Shown here piece after piece: positions 45,975 through 52,527 of a DNA stretch of 64,000 bases. Source of the stretch: Micromonospora siamensis (GTDB lineage: Bacteria > Actinomycetota > Actinomycetes > Mycobacteriales > Micromonosporaceae); assembly GCF_900090305.1 (NCBI RefSeq), contig NZ_LT607751.1:3968001-4032000 (forward strand), given 5' to 3'. A program made the translations under genes and the position numbers. The notes beneath the pieces were generated by a model that saw only the letters and a list, made by a program, of their open reading frames with translations, had not been told where the DNA came from and did no database searches. Position 1 is the first letter of the stretch, and each line of letters opens with the position of its first letter.

Positions 45975-47311
45975 CCGTCGACCCGACGCCGCTGGTCGAC
46001 CCGCGCACCTATCTCCACGGCGTGCCGTACGACCTGCTCGCCGAACTGCGGGCGGCCGGGCCGGTGGCGTGGGTGGACGAGCCGCCGCTGCTGGGGCTGC
46101 CCGGCGGCCCGGGCTTCTGGCTGGTGCTCCGGCACGCCGAGGTGACCGAGGTGCTCAAGCAGCCGCGGGTCTTCTCCTCCCGGCTCGGCGCCACCCAGGT
46201 CCGTGACCCGGCCACCCCCGACGACCTGGCCTACGTACGCCGGATGATGCTCAACATGGACCCGCCGGAGCACGGCCGGCTGCGCCGCCCGGTGGCCCGC
46301 TCCTTCACTCCACGGGCGGTGGCCGCGCTGGAGGCGTCGATCCGCGCCAACGCGGTGGCGCTGGTCGAGCGGGTGCTCGGTGAGGCGGCCGAGGGCAGTT
46401 TCGACTTCGCCCGGGACCTGGCCGCCGACCTGCCGCTGCTGACCCTCGCCGACGTGCTCGGCGTGCCGGAGCCGGACCGTTGGCTGCTCTACGACTGGTC
46501 GAACCGGGTGATCGGCTTCCAGGATCCCGAGTACGCCGGGTCGGCCGTGTTCGACCCGGGCGCCGGCACCGCCATGGCGCGCCAGGCGCTGCGGCACCGC
46601 CCCGCCCCGGACGCGCAGGGGCGGATGCCGGACCCGCGTACCCGGGCCGGGATGGCCGACCTGTACGCGTACGCGCACCTGCTGGCCGAGTCCAGGCGCC
46701 GCGACCCGGGGCCGGACGTGATGTCGGTGCTGCTCGCCGAGCGGGGCGACGAGCGGCTGTCGGTGGCCGAGTTCGAGAACATGTTCTGGCTGTTCGCGGT
46801 GGCCGGCAACGAGACGGTCCGCAACGGCCTGCCGGGCGCGATGATCGCCCTGCTGGACCACCCGGCCGAGCTGGCCCGGCTTCGCCGCGACCCGGGGCTG
46901 TTCGACACGGCGGTCGACGAGCTGCTGCGCTGGTGGACACCCGTGATGGTGTTCCGGCGTACGGCGACGCGGGACACCGAGGTCGGCGGGCGGGCGGTGC
47001 GCGCCGGCGACAAGGTGGTGGTGTCGTTCGCGTCGGCGAACCGGGACGGGCGGGTGTTCGCCGAGCCGGACCGGCTGGACGTGGGCCGCCGACCGAACCC
47101 GCACCTGACCTTCGGGCACGGGCCGCACTTCTGCCTCGGCGCGCACCTGGCCCGCTGCCAGCTGCGGTCGCTGTTCGAGGCGCTGCTCGCCCGCACGACC
47201 GACCTCGGGTACGCGGGCGAGCCGGCCTACCTGCGATCGAGTTTCCAGCGTGGGGTGAAGCGGCTGCCGGTGCGCTGGCGTCGCGCTGCGGAGCGGCCGT
47301 CGCTCCCCTAG
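45971..47311 (+). CDS. Cytochrome P450
   Basis: The 446-residue soluble bacterial P450 has an I-helix AVAGNETVRNG, ExxR in DELLRWW, and a heme loop TFGHGPHFCLGAHLAR with Cys388 as iron ligand. The AGNET I-helix and heme loop are closest in pattern to CYP125/CYP142/CYP124-type lipid and sterol hydroxylases; the exact substrate is unknown. The GTG start overlaps the hydrolase stop. No ferredoxin gene is adjacent, so redox partners are elsewhere. One region (about residues 195-215, FDPGAGTAMARQALRHRPAP) is longer than in many relatives. Confidence 0.93.
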   Translation: MTVDPTPLVDPRTYLHGVPYDLLAELRAAGPVAWVDEPPLLGLPGGPGFWLVLRHAEVTEVLKQPRVFSSRLGATQVRDPATPDDLAYVRRMMLNMDPPEHGRLRRPVARSFTPRAVAALEASIRANAVALVERVLGEAAEGSFDFARDLAADLPLLTLADVLGVPEPDRWLLYDWSNRVIGFQDPEYAGSAVFDPGAGTAMARQALRHRPAPDAQGRMPDPRTRAGMADLYAYAHLLAESRRRDPGPDVMSVLLAERGDERLSVAEFENMFWLFAVAGNETVRNGLPGAMIALLDHPAELARLRRDPGLFDTAVDELLRWWTPVMVFRRTATRDTEVGGRAVRAGDKVVVSFASANRDGRVFAEPDRLDVGRRPNPHLTFGHGPHFCLGAHLARCQLRSLFEALLARTTDLGYAGEPAYLRSSFQRGVKRLPVRWRRAAERPSLP

Positions 47312-47321
47312 GTTCATCGGC

Positions 47322-47534
47322 ATGCCACCCTCCACCCCGGACTCCTCAGGCGCGCTGATCAAGAGCCGAACGGCGTTCCACGTCATTCTCGTCCTGGAGG
47401 CCCTGTTCATCGGCTACCTGGCGACGCAGGCGTTCGTCGCCGACCGGCACCGGCTGCTCTACGCGCTGGGCGCCGCCGGGCTCGCGCTGGTGGTCGGCGC
47501 GGTCGCCTGGGCGAGGCTGCGCCCGCCCCGCTGA
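47322..47534 (+). CDS. Small two-TM membrane protein
   Basis: The 70-residue protein has two hydrophobic helices (about 19-39, FHVILVLEALFIGYLATQAF; about 46-64, LYALGAAGLALVVGAVAWA) joined by a short DRHR loop, with a basic end. It starts 10 bp after the P450 stop with no clear ribosome site. It probably depends on readthrough from the P450 operon. The function is unknown. Confidence 0.65.
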   Translation: MPPSTPDSSGALIKSRTAFHVILVLEALFIGYLATQAFVADRHRLLYALGAAGLALVVGAVAWARLRPPR

Positions 47535-47542
47535 CCAGGGCC

Positions 47543-47578
47543 CCGGTCGGCGCCCGCCCCCCGACGGGCGCCGACCGG
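47543..47578. terminator. Bidirectional hairpin terminator
   Basis: 14-bp arms (47543-47556 and 47565-47578) with an 8-base loop lie between the small membrane protein gene and the convergent rtcB gene, which ends at 47581. Confidence 0.85.
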
Positions 47579-47580
47579 TG

Positions 47581-48780
47581 TCACCCCTTGACGCAGACCA
47601 CCTGCTTGAGGTGCGCCACCACCTCGACCAGGTCCTCCTGCTGCGCCATCACCTCGGTGATGTCCTTGTACGCGCCGGGGATCTCGTCGACCACCCCGGC
47701 GTCCTTGCGGCACTCCACCCCGGCGGTCTGCCGCTCCAGGTCCTCGGTGCTGTACGTCCGCTTCGCCTGTCCCCGGGACATCCGCCGGCCCGCGCCGTGC
47801 GACGCCGAGCAGTACGCGTCCGGGTTGCCCTTGCCCCGCACGATGTACGACCCGGTGCCCATCGAGCCGGGGATGATGCCGAGGTCCCCCGTGCCGGCCC
47901 GGATCGCCCCCTTCCGAGTGACCAGCACCTCCACCCCGTCGTAGCTCTCCTCCGCCACGTAGTTGTGGTGGCAGGAGATCGGCGCGTCGTAGCTGACCTG
48001 CGGGAACTGCTCACGCACCACCCCGCAGAGGACTGCGAGCATGACCGCCCGGTTGCGGCGTGCGTACTCCTGCGCCCACCACAGGTCCCGCCGGTAGGCG
48101 TCCATCTCCGGGGTGCCGGTGAGGAAGACCGCCAGGTCCCGGTCGGGCAGGTCGGTGTTGTGCGGCAGCGCCTGCGCCACCCGGATGTGCCGCTCGGCCA
48201 GCTCCTTGCCGATGTTGCGCGACCCGGAGTGCAGCATCAGCCACACCCGGCCGGCGTCCGGACCGTCCTGCTCCAGGCACACCTCGATGAAGTGGTTGCC
48301 GCCGCCGAGCGTGCCCATCTGGTGCCGGGCGCGGCTCTCCAGCTGCCGGACCCGGCGGTCCAGGTCACCGAAGCCGGTCCAGAAGGCGTCCCAGCCGCCC
48401 TGCTCCAGGCCGCGTACCCGCCGCGGGTCGACCGGGTCGTCGCGCTTGGCGAAGCCGACCGGGATGGCCGCCTCGACCGCCGAGCGCAGCGCCGCCAGGT
48501 CGTCGGGCAGGTCGGCCGCGGTCAGCGAGGTCCGCACCGCGGACATCCCGCAGCCGATGTCGACGCCGACCGCGGCCGGCGAGACCGCCTGCCGCATCGC
48601 GATCACCGAGCCGACCGTCGCGCCCTTGCCGAAGTGCACGTCGGGCATGACGGCGACGCCCTGCACCCAGGGCAGGGCGCCGATGTTGCGCAGCTGCTTC
48701 GCCGCCTGCGGCTCGATGGCGTACGGGTCGGTCCAGACCCGTACCGGGGCCCGGGTGCCGGGCAGCGGGGTGAAACCCAT
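47581..48780 (-). CDS. rtcB: RNA ligase RtcB (canonical)
   Basis: The 399-residue tRNA/RNA ligase has all metal and guanylation motifs: GVDIGCGMSAVR, GTLGGGNHFIEVCL, LMLHSGSRNIG, ISCHHNYV, and SASHGAGRRMSRGQAKRTY with the His-GMP site. The tail (CRKDAGVVDEIPGAYKDITEVM) is standard. It seals 2',3'-cyclic phosphate and 5'-OH ends left by anticodon nucleases and ribotoxins. The ATG has GAGGAGA 6 bp upstream. Only about 35 bp separate it from a tRNA-like RNA on the same strand, itself behind a leader ORF and terminator, so expression is probably set by attenuation. Confidence 0.96.
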   Translation of the reverse strand: MGFTPLPGTRAPVRVWTDPYAIEPQAAKQLRNIGALPWVQGVAVMPDVHFGKGATVGSVIAMRQAVSPAAVGVDIGCGMSAVRTSLTAADLPDDLAALRSAVEAAIPVGFAKRDDPVDPRRVRGLEQGGWDAFWTGFGDLDRRVRQLESRARHQMGTLGGGNHFIEVCLEQDGPDAGRVWLMLHSGSRNIGKELAERHIRVAQALPHNTDLPDRDLAVFLTGTPEMDAYRRDLWWAQEYARRNRAVMLAVLCGVVREQFPQVSYDAPISCHHNYVAEESYDGVEVLVTRKGAIRAGTGDLGIIPGSMGTGSYIVRGKGNPDAYCSASHGAGRRMSRGQAKRTYSTEDLERQTAGVECRKDAGVVDEIPGAYKDITEVMAQQEDLVEVVAHLKQVVCVKG

Positions 48781-48815
48781 GATCGTCTCCTCGTGCGGGG
48801 GTGTGTCGGGTCGGG

Positions 48816-48887
48816 CGGGGGCGGCAGGATTCGAACCTGCGACCGTCGGGTCTGGAATCCGGTGCTCTTCCGTTGAGCTACGCCCAC
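48816..48887 (-). tRNA. tRNA-Trp(CCA)-like RNA with defective anticodon stem
   Basis: The 72-base minus-strand RNA folds as a cloverleaf. The D-stem GCTC/GAGC is perfect. The T-arm is perfect: GCAGG-TTCGAAT-CCTGC. The acceptor stem (GTGGGCG with CGCCCCC) has one mismatch at pair 2-71. In the anticodon arm only the three central pairs form (CGG/CCG), while 27-43 and 31-39 are C/A and A/C. The loop places CCA at 34-36 after U33, with G instead of A at 37. No CCA end is encoded. It may be a poorly charged or non-decoding tRNA, a decoy, or an RtcB substrate; an ordinary tRNA is less likely. Confidence 0.7.
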
Positions 48888-48906
48888 GGGGTGGGAGCCG
48901 GGTGAC

Positions 48907-48944
48907 GAAAAAGCCGCCCGGACCCGTCGTGCGGGTGGGCGGCT
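48907..48944 (-). terminator. Rho-independent terminator upstream of the tRNA-like RNA and rtcB
   Basis: On the minus strand AGCCGCCC-ACCCG pairs with CGGGT-(CC)-GGGCGGCT around a 5-base loop, then a run of T follows. It lies 18 bp after the leader ORF stop and 19 bp before the tRNA-like RNA. It is the only terminator I noted in this window with a clear U-tract. Confidence 0.85.
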
Positions 48945-48962
48945 GCGCGTGTAGCGCGGGCG

Positions 48963-49091
48963 CTAGGAGCGCCGCCACCCGGGTCGGTACCGCTGCCACG
49001 AGCAGCGGTCGGAGTTTCGTTCGCCGGCTGGCAGCCGGACACCGCCGCGCGGCATGGACCGCGGGGTCTCGGTGTGGGCGTGCTGCGTCAC
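48963..49091 (-). CDS. 42-codon leader peptide with two Trp codons
   Basis: A GTG ORF with AGGGAG 6 bp upstream encodes a basic 42-residue peptide ending CSWQRYRPGWRRS (Trp at 32 and 39). It lies between a probable promoter (49135-49163) and the terminator at 48907-48944, ahead of the tRNA-like RNA and rtcB. A perfect 8-bp hairpin (48989-48996 with 49002-49009) covers the first Trp codon. The bases over the second Trp codon (48971-48981) can pair, with one bulge, with the terminator 5' arm (48932-48943). These are features of a translating-ribosome attenuator. Confidence 0.6.
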   Translation of the reverse strand: MTQHAHTETPRSMPRGGVRLPAGERNSDRCSWQRYRPGWRRS

Positions 49092-49134
49092 GGCGTACTC
49101 CCTGGGGGTGGTCTCGGATGACCTTGCGGCATTG

Positions 49135-49163
49135 ACGGTAGGGCCACCGCGGGACCACCGCAA
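49135..49163 (-). promoter_or_regulatory. Probable promoter of the leader - rtcB transcript
   Basis: On the minus strand TTGCGG (49158-49163), a 17-bp spacer and TACCGT (49135-49140) fit a vegetative actinomycete promoter. Transcription would start near 49128, about 37 bases before the leader ORF. Confidence 0.55.
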
Positions 49164-49227
49164 TCGATATCGCGGAGCATCGGGTCGATGGGTGGGGACG
49201 GTTCGGCGGGCGCCGAAGAGTGGATCA

Positions 49228-49260
49228 CCTACCCTGATCTGCGGAAACGATCAGGGTAGG
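49228..49260. promoter_or_regulatory. 12-bp inverted repeat before the DUF6058-like gene
   Basis: CCTACCCTGATC (49228-49239) and its exact complement GATCAGGGTAGG (49249-49260) flank a 9-base spacer, ending 11 bp before the GTG at 49272. It could be an operator or an mRNA hairpin near the ribosome site; it also lies upstream of the divergent rtcB leader promoter. Confidence 0.65.
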
Positions 49261-49271
49261 GGGGTCGGAGA

Positions 49272-49865
49272 GTGGAGTTGCGGCACCAGGTGGCGGAGCG
49301 GTTCCGTGCGGTGAACGGGGAGCACCCGATGTCGGCCGCGGACGACGCGTACGTCGACGGGCAGTTCGTGGTGCTCGACGAGTTGTGCGCGGCCCACGGC
49401 CGGGACACCGACGACGTACGCCGGATGATGCTGGACCGGCGGCTGCCGCTGCCGGGCTACCTGCGCTCGGACGGCGCGCAGATGGTCCCGGCGGACCTGT
49501 TCGCCCTGGCGGAACGGGCCGGCGGGGTGGCGGCGCTGCCGGCCTGGTTCGCCGGGCACTGGGACGACCCGGCGGTCGGCGCGGCGGAGTGGGACGCCTA
49601 CCTCACCGGCCGGTACGTGTGCCTGCACTCGGTGACCCCGGCCAACATCCTTCGCAAGGACGCGCTGACCGGGGCGATCCGGGCGGCGCCCGACGAGCCG
49701 GACGCCGGATCGCCGGCCTGGCTGACCCGACTGCACGCGTGGGTCGACGAACTGGACGCGCTGGAGCCGGCCTTCACCGCATACGACCGGCTCCGGTTCG
49801 GCGGCCCGACGTCCCGGGACACCTGCGTGGACGCGGTACGAGCCCGCTGGCCGCGGCCGAGCTGA
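49272..49865 (+). CDS. DUF6058-like protein
   Basis: The 197-residue soluble protein has the conserved order YVDGQFVVLDELCAAHG, VRRMMLDRRLPLPGYLRSDG, AQMVPADLFALAERAGG, LPAWFAGHW, EWDAYLTGRYVCLHSVTP, ILRKDALTGAIR and RLHAWVDELDALEPAF, ending YDRLRFGGPTSRDTCVD. This matches the DUF6058 family, sometimes listed near natural-product genes; the function is unknown. The start GTG is close to a 12-bp inverted repeat, and its Shine-Dalgarno spacing is poor. Its 3' end overlaps the convergent M56 gene by 92 bp. Confidence 0.75.
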   Translation: MELRHQVAERFRAVNGEHPMSAADDAYVDGQFVVLDELCAAHGRDTDDVRRMMLDRRLPLPGYLRSDGAQMVPADLFALAERAGGVAALPAWFAGHWDDPAVGAAEWDAYLTGRYVCLHSVTPANILRKDALTGAIRAAPDEPDAGSPAWLTRLHAWVDELDALEPAFTAYDRLRFGGPTSRDTCVDAVRARWPRPS

Positions 49866-50790
49866 CCGGCCCCGACACGGCGGTCGATTTTCCGGCGCCG
49901 GCCCGTTCGAAGAGGCGCTCGCCCTGATGCTGGACGATGGCGGAGCCCAGCGTGACCAGGGTGAGGACGACGGCGAGCACGGCGAGCGCCGGGCCGCGCC
50001 GGGTGGCGGGCGGATCGAGCAGGGCGCGTACCCGGTCGGGCACGTCCCCGCCGGTGGCCGCGGGCAGCGGGCCGACGCCGTGCCGGTGGCGGGCCAGCGC
50101 GGCGCGGGCCAGGGCCCGGGCGACCACCCGGCGGTCCCCCAACCGGGCGGCGGCGTCCTCGTCCGCCCACCGCTCGACGGCGTTGCGCAGCGATCGGGCG
50201 GTGCGGCCGAGGGTGGGGTTGGTGGCGGCGGCCAGGTCGATCGCGGCGATCCACCAGGCGTGCCGGTGGGCCAGGTGGGAGCCCTCGTGGGCCAGCAGCG
50301 CCGAACGCTCGTCGGCCGGCAGGGCGCGCAGCATGCCCCGGGTGACCACGATGCGCCCGGTCGCCTCGGGGGTGGTGAAGGCGTCGGGCCGGTCGGTGTC
50401 GAGCACCACCAGTGCGCCCGGCTCGCCGAGGCGCCCGCAGTCGCGGTGGGCGGCCCGCAGGGCGGCGGCCCGCCGGACCAGGAACACACCGGTGCGGGCG
50501 GCGACGGCGGCGAGCACCGTCAGGGCCACGGCCGCGACGGGCCAGGGCAGCGGTGCCTGCGAGCGCAGCGCCTGGGCGGACCAGGCGCCGGCGGCGGCCA
50601 CCTCGGCGTCCTGTCCGACCCAGGTGGCGGCCGTGACGGCAGCGGCGAACCAGAGCGCCGCGGTGACCAGCAGCCCGGTGGGCGCGAGCAGGCGCACCGC
50701 GAGGGCCGGTCGGAGGGTACGGCTGAGCCACGGTCCGCAGCCGGCGTACGCCGCGGCGGAGGCCAGCACCACCAGCAGGGCGATGATCAC
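49774..50790 (-). CDS. BlaR1-like M56 membrane metallopeptidase
   Basis: The 338-residue membrane protease has TM helices at about 2-18, 33-55, 83-107 and 283-303, and a zinc motif LLAHEGSHLAHRH (H168, E169, H172). A further Glu ligand is likely in AVERWADEDAA. It lacks the C-terminal penicillin-sensor domain of BlaR1, as usual for actinomycete copies. It probably cleaves or inactivates the BlaI repressor encoded just upstream, whose stop overlaps its GTG start. The final about 30 residues overlap the convergent DUF6058-like gene. Confidence 0.9.
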   Translation of the reverse strand: MIIALLVVLASAAAYAGCGPWLSRTLRPALAVRLLAPTGLLVTAALWFAAAVTAATWVGQDAEVAAAGAWSAQALRSQAPLPWPVAAVALTVLAAVAARTGVFLVRRAAALRAAHRDCGRLGEPGALVVLDTDRPDAFTTPEATGRIVVTRGMLRALPADERSALLAHEGSHLAHRHAWWIAAIDLAAATNPTLGRTARSLRNAVERWADEDAAARLGDRRVVARALARAALARHRHGVGPLPAATGGDVPDRVRALLDPPATRRGPALAVLAVVLTLVTLGSAIVQHQGERLFERAGAGKSTAVSGPVSSAAASGLVPRPRRCPGTSGRRTGAGRMR

Positions 50791-51158
50791 GACGGCTCCG
50801 GCTCGGTGCGTTGGAGCAGGGCGACCAGGAGCGCCTCGTCCTCCGGGGTGAGCGCGCCGACGAAGCGGGTCAGCACGGCGGAGCGGTCGGCGTCGTCGTC
50901 GAGGAGCCGGCGCATCTGGTGCGCGACCACCTGGGCCCGGTCGCGTACCGCCTGGTAGGCGTAGCCACGCCCGGCGGACACCCGGGTGACCCGCCCCTTG
51001 TCGTGCAGCCGGCCCAGCACGGTGGTGACGGTGTTGTAGGCGAGGCCGGGGTCGAGGCGCTCCCGGACCGCGGCGGGGGCCAGCGGCCCCTCGGCGGCGG
51101 CGAGCACGGCGATGACCTCCTGTTCGAGGTCGCCGTGCCCGCGGCGTCTGCTCTTCAC
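50787..51158 (-). CDS. BlaI/MecI-family repressor
   Basis: The 123-residue regulator has a winged helix (GDLEQEVIAVLAAAEGPLAP, YNTVTTVLGRLHDKGRVTRV, GRGYAYQAV) and a C-terminal dimer region (LTRFVGALTPEDEALLVALL). Family members repress wall-stress genes until cleaved by an M56 protease, here the next gene (GTGA overlap). The start GTG at 51158 follows GGGGGA. Two 15-bp boxes of the BlaI type lie between it and the divergent PAP2 gene, so it likely controls both directions. Confidence 0.93.
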   Translation of the reverse strand: MKSRRRGHGDLEQEVIAVLAAAEGPLAPAAVRERLDPGLAYNTVTTVLGRLHDKGRVTRVSAGRGYAYQAVRDRAQVVAHQMRRLLDDDADRSAVLTRFVGALTPEDEALLVALLQRTEPEPS

Positions 51159-51171
51159 CCATCCCCCAGAA

Positions 51172-51186
51172 CTACGCATCTTGTAG
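51172..51186. promoter_or_regulatory. BlaI-type operator, copy 1
   Basis: CTACGC-ATC-TTGTAG shares the TTGTAG arm with the perfect copy at 51201 and lies 13 bp upstream of the BlaI start codon. BlaI/MecI sites have TACA-N7-TGTA cores; this copy has a diverged left arm. Confidence 0.65.
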
Positions 51187-51200
51187 GAGTACGCTGCGAA

Positions 51201-51215
51201 CTACAAACATTGTAG
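51201..51215. promoter_or_regulatory. BlaI-type operator, copy 2 (perfect)
   Basis: CTACAA-ACA-TTGTAG is a perfect 6-bp-arm palindrome with the TACA-N7-TGTA core of BlaI/MecI operators, 19 bp before the ATG of the PAP2 gene. Confidence 0.8.
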
Positions 51216-51234
51216 GTGCGACCCAGGGAGTGTG

Positions 51235-51888
51235 ATGGACGTCGGAGTGTTCGACGAGGTCAACCGGTTCGCCGAGGCAACCCCGTGGCTGCACACGGCG
51301 GTGACCGGATACGCCGCCTACGGCGTGGCACTCTTCGGGTTCCTCATGCTGGTCGGGTGGTGGGACGCCCGCGCGAGCGGCAACCCGGGGCGGGTGGCGG
51401 TCGCCCTCCTGGCCCCGGTGGCCACCGGGGTGGCGATCGGGGTCAACCAGCCCCTGGTGGCCCTGTTCCACGAGCCGCGCCCCTACACCGACCACCCCGG
51501 CATCCTGGTGCTCGCCACCCGCAGCACGGACTTCTCGTTCCCGTCCGACCACTCCGTCATGGCCGGCGCGGCGGCGGCCGCCCTGTGGTTCGTCTCCTGG
51601 CGTCTGGGGCTGGTCACCGCGGTGGCCGCGGCGCTGATGGGGTTCTCCCGGGTCTACATCGCCGCGCACTACCCGCACGACGTGCTGGCCGGCCTGGCAC
51701 TGGGAGCCGTCGTGGCGATCGTCGTCGTGCCGCTCACCCGGCCGCTGGCCACCCGGCTGGTCACGGCCGCCGGCCACACCCCGCTACGACCCCTGGTCAC
51801 CGCCGGCTCCCGGGCGGTGCCCGCTCAGCTCACCGCCGGCGCACCCGGCGGCACCGGCCGCACCCCGCCCGGCGCCGCCGGCCCGTGA
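51235..51888 (+). CDS. PAP2-family phosphatase, probable undecaprenyl-pyrophosphate or lipid phosphatase
   Basis: The 217-residue membrane phosphatase has the three PAP2 motifs: HEPRPYTDHPG (motif 1), FSFPSDHSVMAGA (motif 2) and SRVYIAAHYPHDVLAG (motif 3). Five to six TM helices are present, with a Pro/Gly-rich disordered tail. Such enzymes recycle the lipid carrier for wall synthesis and can give bacitracin tolerance. Divergence from BlaI/M56 with BlaI boxes in its promoter suggests induction by cell-wall stress. ATG 51235 is chosen over GTG 51232 for spacing to AGGGAG. Confidence 0.92.
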   Translation: MDVGVFDEVNRFAEATPWLHTAVTGYAAYGVALFGFLMLVGWWDARASGNPGRVAVALLAPVATGVAIGVNQPLVALFHEPRPYTDHPGILVLATRSTDFSFPSDHSVMAGAAAAALWFVSWRLGLVTAVAAALMGFSRVYIAAHYPHDVLAGLALGAVVAIVVVPLTRPLATRLVTAAGHTPLRPLVTAGSRAVPAQLTAGAPGGTGRTPPGAAGP

Positions 51889-51928
51889 TCCCCCCTGACG
51901 CGCCCGCACCGGTCCCGCGTCACGACGA

Positions 51929-51954
51929 GGCCCCGGCGCGCTCGCGCCGGGGCC
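51929..51954. terminator. Hairpin terminator
   Basis: GGCCCCGGCGCG pairs with CGCGCCGGGGCC; the innermost pairs must open to make the loop. It lies 40 bp after the PAP2 gene and 23 bp before the end of the convergent hypothetical gene. Confidence 0.7.
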
Positions 51955-51977
51955 GGTCGGACGGTCGTTCGGGCCGG

Positions 51978-52349
51978 TCAGTCCTTCTTGCACTTCAGGA
52001 ACGAGAAGCGGGTGGCCAGTTCGGGCAGCTCGGTCCCGCCGCACCAGGCCTGCGCCAGCTCGGCGATCGGCAGCAGGTCGCAGGCGTCGCCGTAGGCGCG
52101 GGCCCGACCACCCTCGGAGATGTCGACCATGAAATAGCGGGCCTCCCGGGCGACCCGGATCCGGACCACACCCCGTTCGCAGGCGATCTCGGCGTGGGCG
52201 TACCGCCCGGGGCCCGCTTCGGGGCCGGTGACCCGGCCGATCGACAGGCCGTGCCGGTCGGCACACTCGGTGAGCGCGGCGGCGAGCCCGTCGTGCTCGG
52301 CCAGGTCCGGATAGAGACGGACACCCAGCGCGGTGGACGCGTCGCTCAT
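51978..52349 (-). CDS. Conserved hypothetical protein
   Basis: The 123-residue soluble protein (LYPDLAEHDGLAAALTECAD, YAHAEIACERGVVRIRVARE, YFMVDISEGGRARAYGDACD, LATRFSFLKCKKD) looks like a mixed alpha/beta fold ending in a Cys-Lys-Lys tail. A loose resemblance to small DUF6193-type proteins is noted but not firm. The start ATG at 52349 has GGGAG 8 bp upstream. It is convergent with PAP2 and divergent from the esterase gene. Confidence 0.6.
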   Translation of the reverse strand: MSDASTALGVRLYPDLAEHDGLAAALTECADRHGLSIGRVTGPEAGPGRYAHAEIACERGVVRIRVAREARYFMVDISEGGRARAYGDACDLLPIAELAQAWCGGTELPELATRFSFLKCKKD

Positions 52350-52527
52350 GACTGACTCCCACTTCCTCGTGACAGAGACCAGCAGCGCGCAGGTTACGGG
52401 GATGTTTCCGGCGCGCCTGGTCATCCTGTCCCTCGCGTACGCCCCTGGGCAATAGGAACCGTCGATTTGCCTCCGCGCGGAGGACGAACGCCCCGGGCCG
52501 ATCGGTCCCCGCGTACGATCCACGCCC

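Noticed and set aside
48816..48887. tRNA-Gly(TCC) reading of the tRNA-like RNA
   Set aside because: Shifting the loop to place TCC at 34-36 leaves only one or two stem pairs; the CCA register keeps three central pairs and U33.
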